Part shown: positions 57,794 through 64,000 of the stretch, piece by piece
Layout: every line of letters begins with the position of its first letter
How positions within the stretch are numbered: position 1 is the first letter of the stretch
Origin: DATAOG01 sp963757395
Lineage (GTDB): Bacteria > Pseudomonadota > Alphaproteobacteria > Geminicoccales > Geminicoccaceae
DNA: 64,000 nucleotides
Direction: 5' to 3'
Assembly (NCBI GenBank): GCA_963757395.1
Contig: CAVWRK010000011.1
Location: 186,001-250,000, forward strand
The notes under the pieces: generated by a model
The model's input: the letters and a program-made list of their open reading frames with translations, nothing else
Told to the model about the DNA's origin: nothing
Database searches by the model: none
Translations under genes and position numbers: made by a program

Positions 57794-58291
57794 ATGGCCG
57801 TTCAAGTCAAGGCAAGGTCGAGCGAACTATACGAGCAGGACCTCTACGCCTGGGCCGAGGCACAGGCGGATCTGCTGCGCAGGCGGCGTTGCTCCGAGCT
57901 GGACCTGGAGCACGTTGCCGAGGAGATCGAGGACGTGGGCGGGAGCCTGTACCGCGAGGTCCGTTCACGGGTCAGAACGATCATCGAACACCTGTTGAAG
58001 CTGGAGCACTCGGCGGTCAGCGAGCCGCGCCCCGGCTGGGAGCGGACGATCCGCAGCCAGCGCGCCGACCTCGTCGAGGATCTGACGCCGTCGCTGCGAC
58101 CGCGCATCGAACGCGGCCTTGCCCGTTTCTACGAAGCGGCGCGGATCGAGGCCGCGGCGGCCCTGCGCGCCCACGCCGAGCACGCGGCCGCCGACGCCCT
58201 CCCACCGACCTCCCCCTACACGCTCGACCAGATCACCGGAGACTGGCTGCCGAACCAAGCTCGCGGCGAGGAAGCGAGCAAAGGTTTCTGA
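57794..58291 (+). CDS. DUF29 family protein
   Basis: 165 aa. L-Y-E-Q-D-L-Y-A-W-A-E-A-Q-A-D-L-L-R, then L-D-L-E-H-V-A-E-E-I-E-D-V-G and H-L-L-K-L-E-H-S are the DUF29 signatures. The family is common in cyanobacteria and proteobacteria and has no assigned function. AGGGAG lies 8 nt before the ATG at 57794. It is 73 bp after comM and could be co-transcribed. An IS remnant follows. Confidence 0.85.
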   Translation: MAVQVKARSSELYEQDLYAWAEAQADLLRRRRCSELDLEHVAEEIEDVGGSLYREVRSRVRTIIEHLLKLEHSAVSEPRPGWERTIRSQRADLVEDLTPSLRPRIERGLARFYEAARIEAAAALRAHAEHAAADALPPTSPYTLDQITGDWLPNQARGEEASKGF

Positions 58292-58436
58292 CCACTGCTG
58301 TCCCAACGTTGGTTATTGGGGAGCGGGCAACTGATTGTGGTCATTGAGAGTTTTCTGGTTTTGGAGGTGTCACCGACTTGAACGACCTGGCACCGTTCCG
58401 CGATCCTTGCCGGCCCGGCTCTGGCAGGAGGGACGC

Positions 58437-58660
58437 ATGGACGGCGGCAAGCTCATCTTTTCCCAGGTCATGGACATCTCCCGCAGCATACCTTCCGCCG
58501 CTGCGTGGCGCGCTATCGCGGCGATCGCAAGGTCAAGCGGTTCAAATGCAACGAGCAGTACCGCTGCATGGCCTTCGGCCAGCTGACCTTCCGCGACAGC
58601 CTGCGCGACGTCGAGACCTGCCTTCGAGCTCAGAGCGCCAAGCTCTACCTTCTCTCCGAG
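58437..58660 (+). pseudogene. IS4-family transposase N-terminal remnant
   Basis: The ATG with CAGGAGG upstream begins M-D-G-G-K-L-I-F-S-Q-V-M-D. After a frameshift near 58490 it continues T-F-R-R-C-V-A-R-Y-R-G-D-R-K-V-K-R-F, then M-A-F-G-Q-L-T-F-R-D-S-L-R-D-V-E and C-L-R-A-Q-S-A-K-L-Y. This is the DUF4372 N-terminal domain of IS4-type transposases. About 70 of some 390 residues remain; the DDE core and terminal repeats are absent. Confidence 0.7.
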
Positions 58661-58718
58661 ATGCCGTCGTGCGGCCAAGGCTTCTTTTCACCATGCGGAG
58701 CACAACAGCGCGACCGCA

Positions 58719-58742
58719 CGGCATGTTTCGCGTACCGTCGGC
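58719..58742 (+). repeat. Copy 1 of a 24-bp direct repeat flanking mscS
   Basis: The segment contains CATGTTTCGCGTACCGTCGG and recurs with one mismatch (T to C at the seventh base of the 24-bp unit) at 60864-60887. The two copies bracket the mscS gene by 37 bp on one side and 120 bp on the other. Confidence 0.75.
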
Positions 58743-58778
58743 CTTGCGACGCCGAGAGAGGTGATCAGCGTTCCTCGC

Positions 58779-60744
58779 TCACTCAGGTCGCGAATCCTGC
58801 GCGGCGGCAGGTTCCTTGCGTCGGCGCAACAGCTTGAGCCAGCCGGAGTGGCGCTTAAATCGATCGTCGGTGTCACGCGGCGGCGGGCTCGGCTCTGGGC
58901 TCGGCTGAAAGCCGGGCGAGCCTTCGGGCGGGAAAGGGAGAGTGTCGGTCATCTCGGCGCGCTCGGCGAAATCGAATTCCGGAAATGGCAACCGCTTCTC
59001 CTCGCGCCATCGACGGACTTCACCCTCGGCTTCCTCGGTGCGCGCACCGTCGACCCCGGTATCGCGGCTGAAATAGACCGTGCGCGACGGGAACGCGAAG
59101 CCAGTTCCGGACTCGCGGACGATCTCCGCGATCCGCAGGTTCAGATCCTCTTTGATGGCGAGGAACTCGTCCCAGTCGGTGGCGCGGACGAAGGCGAAGA
59201 CGTCCAGCACGAAGGCCGAATCGCCGAACGCGCTGAGGCGCACCCGTGCCGGGTCTGGCAGCACCTTGTTGTGCTGGATGAGAAGCTTGCGAATCCTGGC
59301 CGCGACATAACGCAGCTGGTCCGGCGTGGTCTCGTAGCGCAGGCCGATCGAGGATTGGAACAGGTTCATGTCGCGGCGGGTATAATTGACGATCTGGAGC
59401 TGGACGAAATCGGCGTTCGGTACCGTGATCACGGTGCGGTCGAGCCCCCGGATGCGCGTCGAACGCAGTCCGATCTCCTCGACTGTGCCCGTCTTGTCGC
59501 CAAAGCCGCAGAACTCTCCGACCCTGACGGGTCGGTCGAGGAAGAGCACGAAGCCGCCGATGATGTTCTCGAGGGTGGGTCTGATCGCCAGCGCCACGGC
59601 GAGGCCGCCGATGCCGAGGCCGGCGATGATCGGCGTGATGCTGAGGCCGAGTTCGCTGGCGGCGTGGACTATGACAAGCAGGGCGCCGATGATGCTCAAG
59701 ATGCGGAAGCAGAGGCGGATGAGTGCCGCGTCCAGGCTCCCCTTGCCGGATGAGAATCGGCCCATGACGGCGTTGCCGATGCCGCCGATCAGGACGGCCA
59801 CCAGCCACGCGAGCAGGACGTAACGGACGGCCGTGATCGCCGCGGACGTTACGACGCCGGGCTGCTCGCGAAACAGCACCGCTTGTTCCACGAAGACCTG
59901 CAGGCCGGTCACCGCCGCGATCGCGCACAGCGCCGCCGCAGGCCGACCTACCCGCCAGTCGATGCCCACCGTTTGGGCGCGCTTGTCCAACCTCCGCCCG
60001 AGCCACCAAGCCAGCCAGGCGATGCCGACGGCCGCGACACCGCCCAGCAGTACGGCGAGCCACTTCCAGACGGGCTGTCCGAAAATCGGAGAGAACGCCC
60101 ATCGCGGCAGACGCCAAATCTGCGCCGCCAGCACGTCCGGCATGGCATCGCCGGGGGCAGCTCGCCAAGTCTCGACCACGTTGGCCGGCTCGCGTTGCAC
60201 GGGGCGGTCCTTGACCAGGTCGTAGAACTCGTGCGCCCTCGCTACGGTTTCCGAGGTGAACAGGAACTCACCGGCTCGTTCCCCGTCCACCACCTTGGCG
60301 ATCGTGATCTCGGTGCCCGGTATCGACCAGCGTGTCAGGTGCTGAGCCGCAACCGCCGTTGCGTCGGGGATCGAACTCGAGCGGCGGCAGATCAATCCGG
60401 CTCAGCGTTTCGTAAAGATAAAGGGCATCGGCAATCCCAATTCCATAGGACAGCGCCTCGCCGACTTGGCCAAGGTCGAGTGTGCGCAAGACCCGTCTCA
60501 CCTGCGCGTCCGTCTGAGCGACGTCCTCGCGCAACAGCCAGGAGCGATACGCCGTCTCCGTATTGTCACGAAAGGCAACAAACGTCGCACGAGGACTGGA
60601 CGTGTCGACGGGCTCCAAAGGGTTTCGATTGGAGTCCGCGGCGAGGCTGGCCGTGATCGAGCCGAAGATAATGACCAGCGCCGCAAGGAGAGTCATGCAC
60701 CGCGCTGCGGTCGCTGGCGGTTGAAGAGCGCGATCCTCGGCCAT
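58779..60744 (-). CDS. MscS-family mechanosensitive channel (one frameshift)
   Basis: About 654 aa after removing one base in a CCCC run near 60367. A signal peptide (T-L-L-A-A-L-V-I-I-F-G-S-I-T-A-S-L-A-A) and a periplasmic part of about 150 residues precede four or five membrane helices. The pore helix region is A-G-L-G-I-G-G-L-A-V-A-L-A, and the MscS beta domain has G-G-F-V-L-F-L-D-R-P-V-R-V-G and T-V-E-E-I-G-L-R-S-T-R-I-R. The cytoplasmic tail is acidic/proline-rich. It resembles the larger YnaI/MscM-like subgroup. The start could also be the ATG at 60696. Confidence 0.88.
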
Positions 60745-60863
60745 GCTGGCCCCCGTTCCACGACCTTTCCGGCGAACCCGACGACTCGAACTCGCTCGGA
60801 GACACTCTGCAGCAACTGGTTCACCATATCGCCCGGCGGCGGGTGGACAAGATCGCTGGCGCG

Positions 60864-60887
60864 CGGCATGCTTCGCGTACCGTCGGC
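60864..60887 (+). repeat. Copy 2 of the 24-bp direct repeat flanking mscS
   Basis: Matches 58719-58742 with one mismatch (contains CATGCTTCGCGTACCGTCGG). It sits 21 bp before the HlyD-like gene start. Confidence 0.75.
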
Positions 60888-60907
60888 ATCAGGCGTCGAG
60901 ACAGGCG

Positions 60908-61901
60908 ATGACCGCTCGCAGGCTCGCTCGACTACTTGCCTCGATCGCGATCGTGGTCGCCGTCGGCGCGGCGCTCTGGTTCGCAACCCGGCCGCCGCCC
61001 CTGACGGTCCAGGGCGAGGTCGACGCCACCCGCGCCGACGTCAGCGCCAGGGTCTCCGGTCGCGTCCACGAGCTGATGGCGGACGTCGGCGACACGGTCG
61101 AGCGTGGCGCGGTGATTGCCCGGCTCGAGAGCCCGCAGCTCGAGGCGGCGCTTGCGGTCGCGCAAGCGGCGCTGGTGACCGCGCAGGCCGATCTGGACAG
61201 GATCAACAACACCCAGCCCCAGGTCATCGCCGCGCGCAAGGCCGAGCTCGCGCAGGCCGACGCCGAGGTCACGCTCGCCGGCGAGACCCACGAGCGTCAG
61301 GTCCAGCTCGTGCGCTCCCACGACACGCCTCAGTCCCGCCTCGACGAGGCGACCCGCGATCTGCAAACCGCGCTGCGCCAGCGCGACTTCGCGGACGCCG
61401 AGCTGCAGCTCGCGATCCGCGAACTCGACCGCCCAGACCGCGGTCGCCACCGCCAGCGTCAAGCAGGCCGAGGCGACCGTGGCGCAGTGGCGGACCGATC
61501 AGGCCGAGCTCACGATCCACGCGCCGATCCACGGCCAGGTGACCACCAGGATCGCGGAGCTCGGCGAGAACTTCGGCGTCGGCGCGCCGCTGTTCTCGGT
61601 CGTCGACCTCGAAGATGAATGGTTCACCTTCAACCTGCGCGAAGACCTTCTGGGCGGGCTCAAGGTCGGCGACCAGTTCACGGTGACCGTGCCGGCGATG
61701 CGGACCGCCGAGATCCCGCTGCGGGTCACGGTGATCAACGCCCAGGGCCAGTTCGCGACCTGGCGGGCGACGCGCGCGACCGGAGATTTCGACCTGCGGA
61801 CCTTCGAGGTGCGCGCCAGGCCGATCACGCCGCAGGACGGCCTGCGTCCGGGCATGAGCGGCATCGCTGCCTGGGACCGCCGTGGCGCCGGCTCCCGCTG
61901 A
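60908..61901 (+). CDS. HlyD-family membrane fusion protein (one frameshift)
   Basis: 330 aa after removing one C near 61429. One N-terminal membrane anchor (L-L-A-S-I-A-I-V-V-A-V-G-A-A-L-W-F) is followed by a biotinyl-lipoyl-like domain (V-S-G-R-V-H-E-L, V-G-D-T-V-E-R-G-A-V-I-A-R-L), a coiled-coil hairpin (about 75-185) and a beta-barrel (I-H-A-P-I-H-G-Q-V, G-E-N-F-G-V-G-A-P-L-F). It would bridge the ABC-2 permeases to an outer-membrane channel. It overlaps the first permease start by 20 bp, which marks an operon. Confidence 0.88.
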
Positions 61902-63117
61902 GCGCCGCCGGCGCGCGCTCCGGCCCGGCTTCGCGCTCGTGTTCCGGCGCGAGCTGCGCTGGCTGCGGCGCCGGCCGCTCCTCCTGCTCTTCACCACCGC
62001 CCTGCCGTTCTTCCTGATGTCGCTGCTGACCGTGGTCTTCAGCGCCGGCCTGCCGACCGAGCTGCCGGTCGCCGTGCTCGACCGCGACACGACCGACCTG
62101 TCGCGCGCCGTGATCAGGGCGGTCGATGCGACCTCGGAGATCGCGATCGTCGAGCAGGTCGACGATCTGGCGCAAGGCCGGCACCTGATCCTCTCCGGCA
62201 GAGTCTACGGTCTTTTGATGCTGCCGCTCAATCTGCAGCGCGACGCCTTTGCCGGTCGGCGGCCCGAGGTCGTGTTCTTCTTCGACAACCAGCACATGAC
62301 CGTCGGCGGCATCCTCGCGCGCGGGGCCGCCGCGGCGGTCGGCGCCGCTGGTGCTGCCGTACAGGTGGCCTTGCGCAGCTCCAAGGGAGAGCCGGTCGAG
62401 ATTGCACAAGGCGCGATCGCGCCCATCCCGATCCAGCTCAACGCCCTGTTCAATCCGGCCCTCAACTACGCCCATTTCCTGCTGGCAGCCCTCCTGCCCG
62501 CCGTGCTGCAGATCATCGTCGTCACGACCTCAGCCTATTCCGTGGGTCTCGACATCGAGGGCCGTTATCGTCTGGCCACCCTGCGCCGGCTCGGCGGCGG
62601 ACTGTGGCCGGCGCTGTTCGGCAAGCTGCTGCCGCACACGCTCGTCTACCTGGTGATCTACGTGCTCGGCGAGAGCGTGCTGTTCGACTATCTGGAGATG
62701 CCGCTGCGCGGCCACGCGTGGCTTCTGGTGCTGGCAGCCATCCTCTTCATCTTCGCCTGCCAGCTGCTCGGCACGTTGCTGGTCGTGGTCACGCTGCGCA
62801 TCTCGACCGCGCTCAGCATGGCGGGGCTGCTCACCGCGCCGGCCTTCGGCTTCATGGGCATCAGCTTTCCGCGCCTCGGCATGAACGCGTTTCCCCATAC
62901 CTGGGGGGCGCTGTTGCCCGGCACCTGGTATTTGCAGGCGCGCGTCGACCAGACCCTCCGCGGCACGCCGCTCGATCTGAGCCTGCCGCCGGTCGTGGTC
63001 CTGGCGGCGTTCGTGGTCGTTCTCGCGTGCCTCTGCGCGCTGCGGCTCGACACCCTGCGCCGCCATCGGCTGCACCGTCTCGAGCGTCCGGAGCCGGCGC
63101 TGGCGGCCGGCGCATGA
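61882..63117 (+). CDS. ABC-2-type permease of an export system
   Basis: 411 aa, GTG start. An N-terminal cytoplasmic/first helix (L-L-L-L-F-T-T-A-L-P-F-F-L-M-S) leads to a large periplasmic domain (about 40-190, with L-P-V-A-V-L-D-R-D-T-T-D-L-S-R) and then about five membrane helices with G-L-D-I-E-G-R-Y-R-L. This matches the YhhJ/YadH-type ABC-2 permeases that pair with HlyD adaptors. The ATPase gene is not in the window and may follow on the right or be separate. Confidence 0.85.
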   Translation: MAPAPAERRRRALRPGFALVFRRELRWLRRRPLLLLFTTALPFFLMSLLTVVFSAGLPTELPVAVLDRDTTDLSRAVIRAVDATSEIAIVEQVDDLAQGRHLILSGRVYGLLMLPLNLQRDAFAGRRPEVVFFFDNQHMTVGGILARGAAAAVGAAGAAVQVALRSSKGEPVEIAQGAIAPIPIQLNALFNPALNYAHFLLAALLPAVLQIIVVTTSAYSVGLDIEGRYRLATLRRLGGGLWPALFGKLLPHTLVYLVIYVLGESVLFDYLEMPLRGHAWLLVLAAILFIFACQLLGTLLVVVTLRISTALSMAGLLTAPAFGFMGISFPRLGMNAFPHTWGALLPGTWYLQARVDQTLRGTPLDLSLPPVVVLAAFVVVLACLCALRLDTLRRHRLHRLERPEPALAAGA

Positions 63118-64000
63118 GTGCGACCTTGGCGGTCTACCGGCGCGAGCTCGTGCGGATCTTCACCGTGCGGCCGGCGTTCGCGGTGCTGGTCCTGGCGCTC
63201 TTCCTCTATGCCGCGCTCTATCCGCAGCCCTATCTGACCGAGACGCTGCGGGATGTGCCGATCGCCGTCGTCGACCGCGACGGCAGCACCAGCAGCCGCG
63301 AGCTCGTGCGCCGCATCGATGCCACGGACTCGGTCCTGGTCGCACAGGTCCTTCCGGACATGGTGACCGCCGAGCGCGCGGTCTACGCGCGCCAGGTCAA
63401 CGGCATCGTGCTGATCCCGACCGATTTCGAGCGCGACCTCCTGCATGGGAGGCCCTCGCCGGTGGCGCTGTACAGCGATGCCAGCTACTTCCTGATGAAC
63501 TCGCGGATCTCCGGCGCGGTCGCGGCCACCGTGCACGACTTCGGCACCAGGATCGAGGCGGCCCGCCTGGTCCGCGCCGGCGTCGATCCGGGCGTGGCCG
63601 CCGCCGCCGCCGATCCGCTGCCGCTGACCGCGGTGACGCTGTTCAACCCGCAGGCCGGCTATGCGACCTACGTCCTGCCGGCCGCCTTCGTCCTGATTCT
63701 GCAGCAGACGCTGCTGATGGGGATCGGCCTGCTGGTCACGTTGAAGGACGAGGGCACCGCGCTCGAACGGGAGCTGCCGGCCGGCGCTGCCGCGACCATC
63801 CTTGGCAAGTCGCTGGCCTATCTGACGCTGCACGCGGTCCTGCTGCCCTCCTTCCTGATCTCCCTGCCCTATCTCTACGGCCTGCCGCGGGTCGGGGACG
63901 TGACCACGATCCTTGTCTTCGCGATGCCCTTCGTGCTCGCGGTGAGCCTTTTGGCGCTGACCGTGACCACGCTGATGCGCACGCCCGAGACCGTGCAGCT
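63114..64000 (+). CDS. Second ABC-2-type permease (runs off right edge)
   Basis: About 295 codons of open frame from the ATG at 63114, which overlaps the preceding stop (ATGA). The layout repeats that of the first permease: first helix (F-A-V-L-V-L-A-L-F-L-Y-A-A-L-Y), periplasmic domain with V-P-I-A-V-V-D-R-D-G-S-T and L-V-R-R-I-D-A-T, then helices with V-L-I-L-Q-Q-T-L-L-M-G-I-G. Two such permeases probably form a heterodimer. The C-terminus lies outside the window. Confidence 0.85.
   Translation, partial: MSATLAVYRRELVRIFTVRPAFAVLVLALFLYAALYPQPYLTETLRDVPIAVVDRDGSTSSRELVRRIDATDSVLVAQVLPDMVTAERAVYARQVNGIVLIPTDFERDLLHGRPSPVALYSDASYFLMNSRISGAVAATVHDFGTRIEAARLVRAGVDPGVAAAAADPLPLTAVTLFNPQAGYATYVLPAAFVLILQQTLLMGIGLLVTLKDEGTALERELPAGAAATILGKSLAYLTLHAVLLPSFLISLPYLYGLPRVGDVTTILVFAMPFVLAVSLLALTVTTLMRTPETVQ

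Overview
This is a GC-rich window from an alphaproteobacterium, probably of the Rhodospirillales/Geminicoccales type. The evidence is a DksA with a reduced zinc knuckle, COQ9, a DUF1127 protein, flagellar accessory genes of the MotE/DUF6468 kind, and a myo-inositol operon. No rRNA, tRNA or CRISPR array was seen. Several genes carry single-base indels in short G/C runs and some loci look chimeric or internally deleted, so part of the window may reflect draft-assembly errors rather than biology.

Layout. (1) 1-15.1 kb is a flagellar region: the start of a FliK-like gene on the left edge, dksA, a DsrE/MoeB-like pair, an FlhB-C-terminal-like protein, fliO, fliP, a 1.16-kaa AMIN/TPR-like secreted protein, cheY, motE-like, DUF6468, fliM and fliL. 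A divergent flgF-flgG-flgA-flgH operon follows, with a near-consensus sigma-54 promoter. (2) 15.1-20.5 kb holds two large signalling genes, PAS-GGDEF-EAL and CheB-CheR-PAS, both peppered with frameshifts. (3) 20.5-32.4 kb is mostly housekeeping: COQ9, def, rpsU, an uncharacterised small peptide/membrane protein pair, OsmC, NDH-2, DUF1127, GNAT, a NodB-type deacetylase, typA and cinA. (4) 32.4-43.3 kb is an inositol catabolic locus: a divergent LacI regulator, the shrunken remains of a sugar ABC transporter, then a TIM-barrel isomerase, iolC-DUF2090, iolG, a second TIM-barrel gene, iolB, iolD and mmsA/iolA. (5) 43.3-47.3 kb has a hydroxyacid dehydrogenase, an IalB-like protein, a tartrate/malate-type dehydrogenase and a complete ISNCY-like insertion sequence with 12-bp target duplications. 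(6) 47.4-52.4 kb is a glycan/lipid cluster: a methyltransferase-GT2 fusion, a methyltransferase, a YbhN-like membrane protein and a GT39-like membrane glycosyltransferase. (7) 52.5-64 kb carries an Asp/Glu-hydantoin racemase, a GreA/B-like factor, pyrD, comM preceded by a decayed comM fragment, DUF29, an IS4 transposase remnant, an mscS channel and a HlyD/ABC-2 export operon that runs off the right edge.

How the genes work together. The flagellar genes cover export (FliO, FliP, FlhB-like), the switch and stator interface (FliM, FliL, MotE-like, CheY) and rod/L-ring assembly (FlgF, FlgG, FlgA, FlgH). The iol genes encode oxidation of inositol (IolG), ring opening (IolD), isomerisation (IolB), phosphorylation and probably aldol cleavage (IolC-DUF2090), and semialdehyde oxidation (MmsA). 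A canonical IolE dehydratase is not evident. The most unusual items are an antisense tctA fragment inserted in frame into fliP, the ABC transporter genes reduced by internal deletions, a Shine-Dalgarno locked in a UUCG hairpin ahead of the GGDEF-EAL gene, a terminator-like hairpin in the typA leader, and the uncharacterised glycan cluster.
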